The notes under the pieces were generated by a model. It saw only the letters and a program-made list of their open reading frames with translations. It did no database searches and was not told the origin of the DNA. A stretch of 64,000 nucleotides of DNA from contig JAGKWO010000007.1 of NCBI GenBank assembly GCA_021151835.1, positions 74,784 through 138,783 on the forward strand. Direction: 5' to 3'. The DNA comes from Gammaproteobacteria bacterium (GTDB lineage Bacteria; Pseudomonadota; Gammaproteobacteria; Pseudomonadales; Cellvibrionaceae). Position numbers and translations under genes: made by a program. Below, piece by piece: positions 34,126 to 43,254 of this stretch. Numbering within the stretch: the first letter of the stretch is position 1; every line of letters begins with the position of its first letter.

Positions 34126-37092
34126 ATGTTGAATTTCAACGGAATTCCTTCGGCATTACAGGCTCCGGCCGTGCGTTTTTGGGAACAATTTGAAACCGCG
34201 GTGCAGAATCAAAACCTGACGCATCCGCGCGATCTTTTACCCGCGTCCATCAGCGTTGATGAATTTTCGGTGCAACTAACCCGCGCGTTTGTGGCGAGTG
34301 AATTTATCGCCAGGACTGCTGCCCAAAAGCCTGCATTATTACTGGCGTTGATTGAGTCCGGTGTGATATTTCGTGCGCAGACTGATGCGGACCTGGATAC
34401 AGTTACAGAAACAATTAACGCCGGAATTAATGATGCTGATGTGGACGCGCGCCTGCGCCGCGAGCGCAATAAAGCGATGATCCGGATTATCTGGCGCGAC
34501 GTAAATCGCCTCGCGACCATGAGTGAAGTGACGGCGGAGTTATCGCGTTTTGCAGATAAATCGATTCAGCTTGCGGCGGAATATCACTACCGCGCGCTGG
34601 AGAAAATCTACGGCATCCCTGTTGGCAAAGAGTCCGGCACCGCCCAGCCATTTATGGTTCTGGGTATGGGCAAATTGGGCGCCGGGGAATTAAATATTTC
34701 TTCCGATATCGACCTGATTTTTACCTTCCCTGAGGGCGGTGCAACCAATCATGCGTCGCGCGCCGTGAGCAACCAGGAATTTTTTATCAAGCTCGGCCAA
34801 CGCCTGATAAAAAGCCTGGATGCGGTCACTGCGGAAGGGTTTGTTTTCCGCGTGGATATGCGGTTGCGCCCGCACGGCGAAAGCGGCGCGCTGGCGATGA
34901 GTTTTGCGGGAATGGAGGACTACTACCAGACCCAGGGGCGCGAGTGGGAACGCTACGCCATGATCAAGGCGCGCACTGTTGCCATGGCGGGCGGCGAGAA
35001 CCAGGTGCAAGCGCGCAAAACCTTGCGCAAGATGTTGCAGCCGTTCACCTATCGCCAATATATCGATTTCAGCGCGATTGAATCCCTGCGCGAAATGAAA
35101 GGTTTGATTGCCCGGCAAGTGCAACGCAAAGGCATGAACCTGGATGTGAAGCTGGGTGAGGGCGGCATCCGCGAAGTGGAATTCGTGGTGCAAGTGTTCC
35201 AGCTAATTCGCGGTGGGCGCGATGCCTTGTTGCGCAAGCGCAAGGTGCCGGTGTTGTTGCCGTTGCTGGAGCAGGAAAATTACCTGCCCCCCGGCACTGG
35301 CGCGGCGTTGCTGGAAGCTTATATTTTCTTGCGCAATACCGAGCATGCAATCCAGGGCTTCCAGGATAAACAAACCCAGGCATTGCCGGTAGATCCGCTC
35401 GGGCAGCAACGGTTGGCCTGGGTGATGGGGTTTGAAACCTGGGAGCGCTTTTTCGCTACCCTGAATGCTTATCGCCAGCGGGTGAACGCTGAATTTAAAG
35501 CGGTGATCGCTGCACCGGATGAAGAAGAATCCATCGACCAAAAAGCGCTGACCTTTTGCCTGAGTTTGTGGGAAGGCAGCTTGCAAGGCGAGGACGCCGT
35601 TCATGCATTGGAAGCGCGCGATGTAGATTGCGCACCGGGTCTGGTGAAAAACCTGGCCGATTTGCGGGTAAGTCGCGCAATTCTGTCCATGCAGGCCAGC
35701 GGCCGCACCCGCCTGGATAGCTTCGTGCCGCGTCTATTGCATATGTTGTTTGTGGAGGCGGGGCGCGGTAAGTTACCACTAACTATTGCGGAAACCTTTG
35801 CCAGGATTGTCCCTTTCATCGAAGCAGTTGCACGCCGCACCGCATACCTGGTGCTGCTCGTTGAAAATCCCACGGCCCTGCACCAACTGATTCGCCTTTG
35901 TGCGGCCAGCCCCTGGATCGCAGACTTGCTCACCCAATATCCGGCGTTGCTCGATGAGCTGCTGACGCCGGAAAGCCTTTATGCCCCGCCGGATAAATCC
36001 CTGTTACGCGATGAATTGCGCCGCGATGTGCTGCGCCTGACCTGGGATGACCTTGAAGGCCATATGGAAGCCCTGCGTTATTTTCGTCTCGCCCATGGTT
36101 TGCGGGTAGCGGCGAGTGAAGTGACTGGCGCCCTGCCGTTGATGAAAGTGAGCGACTACCTGACTTACATCGCCGAAGTGGTGCTTGAACATGTGTTGCA
36201 GTTGTCCTGGGAGTATATGGTCGAACGCCACGGCCGGCCGCGTCGCGCCGATGGTTCCGTGGATACCGCCGCTGATTTCGTGATTATCGGCTATGGCAAA
36301 TTGGGTGGGATCGAACTGAGCCACGGTTCGGACCTGGATCTGGTGTTTATCCATAACAGCGACTCCACGCTATCGACCGACGGTGAACGCAGTATCGATA
36401 ACCTGACTTTTTATACGCGGCTGGGGCAGCGGATTATCCATATCCTCAATACCAACACGCCTACTGGCAAACTGTACGAAGTCGATATGCGCCTGCGTCC
36501 GTCCGGTAACTCGGGCATGCTGGTATCTTCGCTTGTGGCGTTTGAAAAGTACCAGGCCAACGAGGCCTGGACCTGGGAGCACCAGGCCCTGGTGCGCGCC
36601 CGGGTGGTCGCCGGCAGTGCGGAGCTGGGGGCGCAATTTGATGCGGTCCGCCAACGGATTCTGGGGCGTGAGCGCGATCTTGACCAACTGCGTAAGGATG
36701 TGGCCGATATGCGCCGTAAAATGCGCGAACAATTAGGCAGCGAAGCCAAATCCAAAGCCGCAAACACCCCGTTATTTAATTTGAAACAGGATGCCGGTGG
36801 TATCGTGGATATTGAATTTATGGTTCAATACGCGGCTTTGGCTTGGGCGTCCAAATCGCCCGGCGTCATCCGGTACACGGACAACATTCGCATACTCGGA
36901 TCACTGGAGGAGGCAGGCTTACTCGATGCCGCTTCCGTGGCCCACCTGATCGCCGCTTACAAAGCATACCGATCCACCGGACACCGCCTTGCGCTACAGC
37001 GACAGGAGGCAGTGCTGGAAGGTGATAATCACTTTATTGAAGAACGTGCGCAGGTCATGGCGATTTGGGATCGCTTGATCGGTCACCCCTGA
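34126..37092 (+). CDS. glnE: Bifunctional glutamine synthetase adenylyltransferase/adenylyl-removing enzyme
   Basis: The 988-residue protein has two nucleotidyltransferase domains in tandem: GMGKLGAGELNISSDIDLIF at about residue 180 (deadenylylation) and GYGKLGGIELSHGSDLDLVF near 722 (adenylylation), separated by helical regulatory segments. It adjusts glutamine synthetase activity in response to PII. Length matches GlnE of Gammaproteobacteria (about 950-990). It is followed 39 bases later by ilvE in the same direction. Confidence 0.95.
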   Translation: MLNFNGIPSALQAPAVRFWEQFETAVQNQNLTHPRDLLPASISVDEFSVQLTRAFVASEFIARTAAQKPALLLALIESGVIFRAQTDADLDTVTETINAGINDADVDARLRRERNKAMIRIIWRDVNRLATMSEVTAELSRFADKSIQLAAEYHYRALEKIYGIPVGKESGTAQPFMVLGMGKLGAGELNISSDIDLIFTFPEGGATNHASRAVSNQEFFIKLGQRLIKSLDAVTAEGFVFRVDMRLRPHGESGALAMSFAGMEDYYQTQGREWERYAMIKARTVAMAGGENQVQARKTLRKMLQPFTYRQYIDFSAIESLREMKGLIARQVQRKGMNLDVKLGEGGIREVEFVVQVFQLIRGGRDALLRKRKVPVLLPLLEQENYLPPGTGAALLEAYIFLRNTEHAIQGFQDKQTQALPVDPLGQQRLAWVMGFETWERFFATLNAYRQRVNAEFKAVIAAPDEEESIDQKALTFCLSLWEGSLQGEDAVHALEARDVDCAPGLVKNLADLRVSRAILSMQASGRTRLDSFVPRLLHMLFVEAGRGKLPLTIAETFARIVPFIEAVARRTAYLVLLVENPTALHQLIRLCAASPWIADLLTQYPALLDELLTPESLYAPPDKSLLRDELRRDVLRLTWDDLEGHMEALRYFRLAHGLRVAASEVTGALPLMKVSDYLTYIAEVVLEHVLQLSWEYMVERHGRPRRADGSVDTAADFVIIGYGKLGGIELSHGSDLDLVFIHNSDSTLSTDGERSIDNLTFYTRLGQRIIHILNTNTPTGKLYEVDMRLRPSGNSGMLVSSLVAFEKYQANEAWTWEHQALVRARVVAGSAELGAQFDAVRQRILGRERDLDQLRKDVADMRRKMREQLGSEAKSKAANTPLFNLKQDAGGIVDIEFMVQYAALAWASKSPGVIRYTDNIRILGSLEEAGLLDAASVAHLIAAYKAYRSTGHRLALQRQEAVLEGDNHFIEERAQVMAIWDRLIGHP

Positions 37093-37131
37093 TTACACAG
37101 ACTTTTTTTGATCAAGAATTTGGAGTTAGCT

Positions 37132-38061
37132 ATGTCTTTTGCCGATCGCGACGGCGTCATATGGCTCGATGGTGAACTCATTCCGTGGCGCGATGCCAAG
37201 GTTCACGTTTTAACCCACACCCTGCATTACGGTATGGGCGTTTTTGAAGGTGTTCGCGCCTACAAAAGCGATTCGTTGGGTACCAGCATTTTCCGTTTGC
37301 AAGAACACACTGATCGTCTATTCCGCTCGGCCCACATCATGCGCATGAAAATGCCGTACACCAAAGATGTGGTTAACGAAGCGCACAAGCAAGTTGTGCG
37401 TGAAAACGGTTTGGCAGAAGCCTACCTGCGCCCGATGGCGTTTTACGGTTCCGAAGGGATGGGCCTGCGCGCCGACAACCTGAAAGTACATATAATGGTT
37501 GCCGCATGGCATTGGCCATCCTACATGTCACCGGAAGCGCGCGATTTGGGTATCCGCATCCGCACCTCAAGTTACACTCGCCACCATGTGAATATTTCCA
37601 TGTGTAAAGCGAAAGCTAACGGCCACTACATCAACTCGCTACTGGCGTTGCAAGAAGCGCTGGACAGTGGGTGTGAAGAAGCGTTGTTGCTCGATAACGA
37701 AGGTTATGTAGCAGAGGGCAGCGGCGAGAATTTCTTCCTGGTTCGCGACGGCATTATCTACACCCCGGAACTGACGTCCTGCCTCGATGGCATTACGCGC
37801 AATACCATTTTCCACCTGGCTGCCGATTGCGGTTACACCATCAAGGAAAAACGTATTACCCGCGACGAAGTTTATGTCGCCGACGAAGCGTTCTTTACCG
37901 GTACTGCCGCCGAAGTATTACCGATTCGCGAGCTGGATGGCCGTCAAATTGGTGAAGGCCGCCGTGGTCCAATCACTACCCGTTTACAGGATTTGTATTT
38001 CAAATCGGTACGCGGTGAATTGCCTGAGCACACCAACTGGTTGGCACCCGTTGCCAGGTAA
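37132..38061 (+). CDS. ilvE: Branched-chain amino acid aminotransferase
   Basis: This 309-residue PLP enzyme of fold type IV catalyses the last step in Leu, Ile and Val synthesis. VHVLTHTLHYGMGVFEGVRAY is the N-terminal signature; the catalytic Lys lies in MCKAKANGHYINSLLALQEA, and EGSGENFFLVRDG and FFTGTAAEVLPI are the remaining PLP motifs. Start chosen at MSFADRDGVIWLDGEL behind TTGGAG, matching Pseudomonas homologues. The glnE-ilvE-waaF order is typical of Pseudomonas and relatives. Confidence 0.95.
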   Translation: MSFADRDGVIWLDGELIPWRDAKVHVLTHTLHYGMGVFEGVRAYKSDSLGTSIFRLQEHTDRLFRSAHIMRMKMPYTKDVVNEAHKQVVRENGLAEAYLRPMAFYGSEGMGLRADNLKVHIMVAAWHWPSYMSPEARDLGIRIRTSSYTRHHVNISMCKAKANGHYINSLLALQEALDSGCEEALLLDNEGYVAEGSGENFFLVRDGIIYTPELTSCLDGITRNTIFHLAADCGYTIKEKRITRDEVYVADEAFFTGTAAEVLPIRELDGRQIGEGRRGPITTRLQDLYFKSVRGELPEHTNWLAPVAR

Positions 38062-38080
38062 CTGTTAATGACAGTCACAT

Positions 38081-38108
38081 AACGGAGCCAACTGGCTCCG
38101 TTATTGTT
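38081..38108 (+). terminator. Intrinsic terminator after ilvE
   Basis: AACGGAGCC pairs with GGCTCCGTT around AACT, followed by a T-rich tail (ATTGTTTT). It separates ilvE from the LPS core genes. Confidence 0.75.
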
Positions 38109-38133
38109 TTACCTTCTCATTTATTAATCATCT

Positions 38134-39216
38134 ATGCCTGACATTCAATTCCCCGCAGAGCTAACAAACATCCAGAAAATTCTGGTGGTCGGCCCTGCAT
38201 GGATTGGCGATATGATGATGGCCCACACGCTCTTCCAATTATTGAAACAGCGCAATCCCAGGGTCCAGATTGATGTGCTGGCCTCCGGCTGGACGAGGCA
38301 ATTATTAATCCGCATGCCGGAGGTGCACCAAGCGATTGATATGCCCATCGGGCACGGTAACCTCGCATTTGCCGAGCGTCGCGCGTTAGGAAAAGAATTG
38401 GCGTTGCATCATTACGACCAGGCGATTTTATTACCCAATTCGTTCAAATCGGCATTTATTCCTTTCTTTGCAAATATTCCCCTGCGCACCGGGTGGCGCG
38501 GTGAAATGCGTTATGGTTTGCTTAACGATATGCGGGTGCTGGATAAAAAACGTTTTCCCTTGATGGTCCAGCGTTATGCCGCGCTAGCACTGCCAAAAGC
38601 TAGCGAGCCATTGACAACCTTTCCTTTCCCGCGGCTAACGATTGACAAAAATCAGCGCCCACAATTGTTAACAAAATTTGCATTGCAGTTAAATCGCCCG
38701 CTATTAATAATTTGCCCCGGTGCCGAATATGGCCCGGCCAAGCGTTGGCCGGAACATTATTTTGCCGAAGTGGCCGATGAAAAAATTCGCGCAGGTTGGC
38801 AGGTGTGGTTGATGGGATCTGCAAAAGATCGCGAAGTGACTGAAGCAGTTCGTAAATTATTGTTGGATGAAGAACGCGAGCACTGCTTTAATCTTGCCGG
38901 CAGCACCCATCTTGGTGAAGCAATTGATTTAATGGATTGTGCCGACGCGGTGTTAAGTAATGACTCAGGGTTAATGCATGTTGCAGCAGCGCTGCAAAAA
39001 CCGTTAGCGGTAATTTATGGTTCTACCTCGCCGGAACACACGCCTCCTTTGGCAGAGCGAGTCACCATCATCAGTAAAAAAATTGAATGTGCTCCCTGCT
39101 TTGAGCGTGAATGTCCGAAGGTGCATCACAAATGTTTACGTGAGTTGATGCCACAACAAGTTCTGGATGCCTTGAATTCCCTTATTTCCCAGCCATTAAA
39201 ACCACTAGCGGATTGA
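38134..39216 (+). CDS. waaF: ADP-heptose--LPS heptosyltransferase II
   Basis: This 360-residue GT9 enzyme adds the second heptose to the LPS inner core. GPAWIGDMMMAHTLFQLL is the N-terminal loop, CPGAEYGPAKRWPEHYFAEV the nucleotide-sugar motif, and LSNDSGLMHVAAALQKPLAV the C-terminal ADP-heptose motif. It is followed after four bases by the waaG-waaP fusion, so translation is probably coupled. Confidence 0.93.
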   Translation: MPDIQFPAELTNIQKILVVGPAWIGDMMMAHTLFQLLKQRNPRVQIDVLASGWTRQLLIRMPEVHQAIDMPIGHGNLAFAERRALGKELALHHYDQAILLPNSFKSAFIPFFANIPLRTGWRGEMRYGLLNDMRVLDKKRFPLMVQRYAALALPKASEPLTTFPFPRLTIDKNQRPQLLTKFALQLNRPLLIICPGAEYGPAKRWPEHYFAEVADEKIRAGWQVWLMGSAKDREVTEAVRKLLLDEEREHCFNLAGSTHLGEAIDLMDCADAVLSNDSGLMHVAAALQKPLAVIYGSTSPEHTPPLAERVTIISKKIECAPCFERECPKVHHKCLRELMPQQVLDALNSLISQPLKPLAD

Positions 39217-39220
39217 GCGG

Positions 39221-41173
39221 ATGAAACTCGCCTTTGTTATTTTTCGCTATTTTCCGTTCGGCGGCTTGCAGCGCGATATGCTAATGCTTGCGCAGTTTTT
39301 TCAACAACAAGGGCATTCCATTACGGTTTTCTGCGAGCGATGGCAAGGTGAAAAGTTGCCGGCAATTAAGGTAATTGAAATTCCTGCACACGGTTTATTG
39401 AATGTTGCAGGGGTAAAGAATTTTGTTGAACGATTCCAAAAACAATTTGTGCACACAGAATTCGATGCATTAATTGGCTTTAACAAAATGCCCGGGCTGG
39501 ATGTTTATTTTGCCGGTGACACCTGTTTCGCCTATAAGGCATTTTGTGAGCGTCACTGGTTATACCGGTTAATGCCGCGCTCGCGTTTGTACTTGCAATA
39601 TGAAGCGGCAGTCTTTGGCGAGCAAAGTGCTACGCAAATTTTATCCCTGGGTGAAAGCGAAGGTAAAAAATTTGCGCGATTTTATGCTACCGCCCCTGAA
39701 CGATTTGATACATTGCCGCCGGGCATTGCGCGCGCGCACATCGCCTGCGCTGATCCGAACGCCGCTTATTATGCATTGCGTGCAGAGTTCAACCTGGCTG
39801 CCGATAGTCAGGTGATTTTATGTCTCGGCTCGGGCTTCCACACTAAAGGTGTTGATATCAGCATCGCGGCATTTGCTCAGTTGCAAAAGATACATACTGA
39901 GGTTGCATTGTTGGTCGTGGGTAATGATAACCCCGATAAATATCGTGAGCAGGCTCGCTCGCTTGGTGTAGCCGATAAGGTTTTTTTCCCGGGGCCGCGT
40001 AGTCCGGTTGGCGCTTTATTGCATGCTGCAAATGCGTTGTTGCACCCGGCGCGCAAAGAGTTGGCCGGGAATGTTATTCTGGAAGCAATGTTGTGCGGGT
40101 GCCCGGTGTTAGCCAGTGATCATTGTGGTTATGCCCATTATATTGTCGAGCATCAGCTGGGTGATTTAATTAGCGCAAATGCAACGCCCGCTGATATCGC
40201 GCAGCAATTGTGTCGATTGTTGTCCGTCGATAAAACGCATTGGCATATCCAGGCAGATCAGCTGCAGAAAAGTACCAATATTTTTTCCCGCGCTGAATAT
40301 GCGTTAGCAGCAGTTCAGAAATTGGTGCAGAAGAAAAAGTCTGCCAACAAGTCGGACAAGGCTGCAGCAAGTGCTGGTGAAACCGTGGTGCTGCGCGATG
40401 AGTTGATTGAATTATGGAAGGATAAAGTTGTATTTGATTATGTGCAGCAGTTGACCGGCCCGGTCGCGCGCGAAATGCCGGATCGCCAGACCCTGCGTTT
40501 TGAACTGGATGGCCGGGCCTATTACCGCAAATGGCATCGCGGTGTGGGCTGGGCGGAAATACTCAAAAACCTCATTCGTTTTCGCCTGCCGGTTCTCGGT
40601 GCACGCAATGAATGGGAGGCGTTGAATAAAATGCGCGCATTGGCAATTCCCACCCTGGTTCCTGTCGCTTTTGGTGAACGGGGAATAAATCCGGCGCATC
40701 AACAATCGTTTATTGTTACGCGCGAATTGCCGGCTGTGATACAACTGGACCATTGTTTTGCGCAGCACCAAGTGTCGGCAACAGTTAAGCGTGCACTGAT
40801 TACCAAAGTGGCGCAGATCGCGCGTGAATTACATGCGGCAGGCATTAATCATCGCGATTTTTATTTGTGTCACTTTATGTTGAAGGAAGCCTCGCTCGCT
40901 ACCGGTGAACCGGATGTTACCCTGGTAGATTTGCATCGCGCGCAATTGCGGGTAAAGGTTCCCGAACGCTGGCTGGTGAAAGATGTTGGCGGATTGCTGT
41001 TTTCCAGTTTGAATCTGGGGTTTAGCCGTCGTGATTACTATCGCTTTTTGACAGTCTACTTTGCCAGGGACATTCGCAGTGTATTGCGGGAACATTCGGC
41101 GCTGTTGCAAAAAATAGTACGGCGTGCGCGTAAAACCTACTTGCGTGATTTTGGGCATTTACCAAACCTGTGA
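39221..41173 (+). CDS. Fusion of LPS core glucosyltransferase (WaaG) and heptose kinase (WaaP)
   Basis: The 650-residue protein joins two LPS-core enzymes usually encoded by separate genes. Residues 1-370 are a GT4 glycosyltransferase like WaaG: RYFPFGGLQRDMLMLAQFF, GFNKMPGLDVYFAGD, GSGFHTKGVDISI and the nucleotide-sugar segment KELAGNVILEAMLCGCPVLA. A Lys/Ala linker (VQKKKSANKSDKAAAS) follows. Residues about 385-650 match WaaP, the heptose I kinase: RKWHRGVGWAEILKNL, the catalytic AGINHRDFYLCHFML with its Asp, and VTLVDLHRAQLRV. The product should add glucose and phosphate to heptose I. Single reading frame, no frameshift. Confidence 0.9.
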   Translation: MKLAFVIFRYFPFGGLQRDMLMLAQFFQQQGHSITVFCERWQGEKLPAIKVIEIPAHGLLNVAGVKNFVERFQKQFVHTEFDALIGFNKMPGLDVYFAGDTCFAYKAFCERHWLYRLMPRSRLYLQYEAAVFGEQSATQILSLGESEGKKFARFYATAPERFDTLPPGIARAHIACADPNAAYYALRAEFNLAADSQVILCLGSGFHTKGVDISIAAFAQLQKIHTEVALLVVGNDNPDKYREQARSLGVADKVFFPGPRSPVGALLHAANALLHPARKELAGNVILEAMLCGCPVLASDHCGYAHYIVEHQLGDLISANATPADIAQQLCRLLSVDKTHWHIQADQLQKSTNIFSRAEYALAAVQKLVQKKKSANKSDKAAASAGETVVLRDELIELWKDKVVFDYVQQLTGPVAREMPDRQTLRFELDGRAYYRKWHRGVGWAEILKNLIRFRLPVLGARNEWEALNKMRALAIPTLVPVAFGERGINPAHQQSFIVTRELPAVIQLDHCFAQHQVSATVKRALITKVAQIARELHAAGINHRDFYLCHFMLKEASLATGEPDVTLVDLHRAQLRVKVPERWLVKDVGGLLFSSLNLGFSRRDYYRFLTVYFARDIRSVLREHSALLQKIVRRARKTYLRDFGHLPNL

Positions 41174-41387
41174 GTAAATGGCGCTCATCTTTCGCCGGGG
41201 TGTCTTGCTATAAGCGATGCACCTAATTTTGCTGTGGTTCATCTTGGATTGTTATTATTTGCTGTTCGTTGCCCGGCTCGGTTGTTGGCTATGGGTTATG
41301 AACCCCCTTGGCTGGGTTGACGAAGCCTTAACAGATGTTGTGCTGTTCCTGATGTCTAACGGGGGCGCACAAATGATTGGATAATGT

Positions 41388-43163
41388 ATGGGTTCTACAT
41401 CTCAAAAAAGTACTACTGTCGGTGAGGCCTCCGCCTGGGTGGTATATAAGCGCCTGCTGGGTTACGTAAAGCCCTACTTTGGATGGTTTTTACTGAGCTT
41501 TCTAGGGTTTAGTTTATTTGGTGTATCCAGCGTTTTATTTGTAAAGATCCTGGAGAACCTGGTGAATGTGATTGCTGCCAATGATCCGACGGATCGTTAC
41601 CTGGTGCCTTTGCAGGTGATTGGCGCAACCTTGTTGCGTAGCCTGGGGTCGTTTGTGGGTATTTATTTGATGTCCCGTATTGCGTTCAACATTATCCATC
41701 AGTTGCGTGTGCAGGTTTTTAATCATATGACCCAACTGCCTAACGCCACGTTCGATGAAAAAAATTCCGGTAATTTGATTTCTATTATTACTTACAACAT
41801 CAACGGTGTTACCGCTGCGGCAACTGACGCAATTAAAATTTCCCTGCGTGAAGGGTTAACGGTAATTGGGTTATTCGGTTACCTGCTTTACACCGATTGG
41901 CGGCTCACTCTGGTGTTTATTGTTATCACGCCGATTATTGGTTTGATTGTTAGCGTAGTTGGAAAACGTTTGCGTCGGTTAAGCAACAAAGTGCAAAACA
42001 CTGTGGGTGATTTAACCCAGGTAACCGGCGAAATGATTAATGGTTTTAAGGTGATGCGCAGCTTTGGCGGCGAGGAATATGAGAAGAAACGTTTCGAAAC
42101 AGTAAGCAAACAAAATTTGCAGCAAAATATGAAAATCGTAACGACGTCTGCTGCAAATACACCATTGATTCAATTAATTATCGCGTGTGCTATCGGGCTG
42201 CTGATTTTTGTTGCGCTCACGTTTATGGAAATTAAAGATCCGGCAATTTTTGTTGCGTACATGACATCGGTTGCAGGCATTCTTCCAGCGATGCGCAAGT
42301 TGGGTGAGGTCGCACCTACTATTTTAAAAGGCGTAGCTGCTGCGGATAGTGTATTTACATTGCTGGATTCGGATACCGAAAAAGATGAAGGCAAGCATCG
42401 GGTGGCGCGAGCACGTGGTGATGTCAGTTTTGACAATGTAGTATTTGGTTACCCCAACCAGCCAGAGCCAGCACTGAAAAAAATTAATTTGCAGGTTAAA
42501 GCCGGCGAAGTGGTGGCGTTGGTGGGTAAATCCGGTAGCGGTAAATCGACATTGGTAAGTTTATTAAACCGTTTTCATGATGTGAACGCGGGTGAAATCC
42601 GTATTGATAATGTGCCAGTCAACGATTACCAGCTCAGTAATTTACGTGAACAAATTGCGTTGGTGAATCAACAAGTCACCCTGTTCAATGATAGTGTGGC
42701 GGGCAATATTGGTTACGGAAGCTTGCGAAGCCGGACACCGGAAGAAATTCGTAAAGCGGCTGATGCCGCCTATGCAACAGAATTTATACAGCAGTTACCG
42801 GAAGGTTTTAATACACTGATCGGTGAGTCGGGCACGCGCTTGTCGGGCGGCCAGCGGCAACGTTTGGCGATCGCCCGCGCTATTTTGAAAGACGCGCCAA
42901 TTTTAATTCTGGATGAAGCGACCTCTGCACTCGATAATGAGTCTGAGCGTTTTATTCAGGCTGCTCTTGAACAAGTAATGAAAGGGCGAACCACTTTTGT
43001 TATTGCTCATCGGTTAAGTACTATTGAGCAAGCAGATCGAATCCTGGTGATGGATCACGGGGAGATAGTTGAGCAGGGAACGCATAGCGAACTCCTGGTG
43101 AAAAATGGTTACTATGCTCGTTTGTATTCTAGCCCTCTTGAATACGGTGTTAGTGATTCCTGA
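41388..43163 (+). CDS. msbA: Lipid A export ABC transporter MsbA
   Basis: This 591-residue half-transporter has an N-terminal six-helix domain and a C-terminal ATPase: Walker A GKSGSGKST, signature LSGGQRQR, Walker B ILILDEATSALD and switch AHRLSTIEQA. MsbA flips core-lipid A across the inner membrane. Context between LPS core genes and hldE supports MsbA over a generic exporter. A 214-base gap precedes it and may hold its own promoter. Confidence 0.93.
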   Translation: MGSTSQKSTTVGEASAWVVYKRLLGYVKPYFGWFLLSFLGFSLFGVSSVLFVKILENLVNVIAANDPTDRYLVPLQVIGATLLRSLGSFVGIYLMSRIAFNIIHQLRVQVFNHMTQLPNATFDEKNSGNLISIITYNINGVTAAATDAIKISLREGLTVIGLFGYLLYTDWRLTLVFIVITPIIGLIVSVVGKRLRRLSNKVQNTVGDLTQVTGEMINGFKVMRSFGGEEYEKKRFETVSKQNLQQNMKIVTTSAANTPLIQLIIACAIGLLIFVALTFMEIKDPAIFVAYMTSVAGILPAMRKLGEVAPTILKGVAAADSVFTLLDSDTEKDEGKHRVARARGDVSFDNVVFGYPNQPEPALKKINLQVKAGEVVALVGKSGSGKSTLVSLLNRFHDVNAGEIRIDNVPVNDYQLSNLREQIALVNQQVTLFNDSVAGNIGYGSLRSRTPEEIRKAADAAYATEFIQQLPEGFNTLIGESGTRLSGGQRQRLAIARAILKDAPILILDEATSALDNESERFIQAALEQVMKGRTTFVIAHRLSTIEQADRILVMDHGEIVEQGTHSELLVKNGYYARLYSSPLEYGVSDS

Positions 43164-43254
43164 GTGCTCCTCGGTATGTGGAGGAACGAATGTTAATAAG
43201 TGTCATAGTGTTGGAAGTGGTTACAACGGAATTGATTAATAGATGCTAAATCCT

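Noticed and set aside
41174..41387. Possible small gene or leader before msbA
   Set aside because: No convincing frame, hairpin or clear promoter; nothing beyond a spacer is supported.
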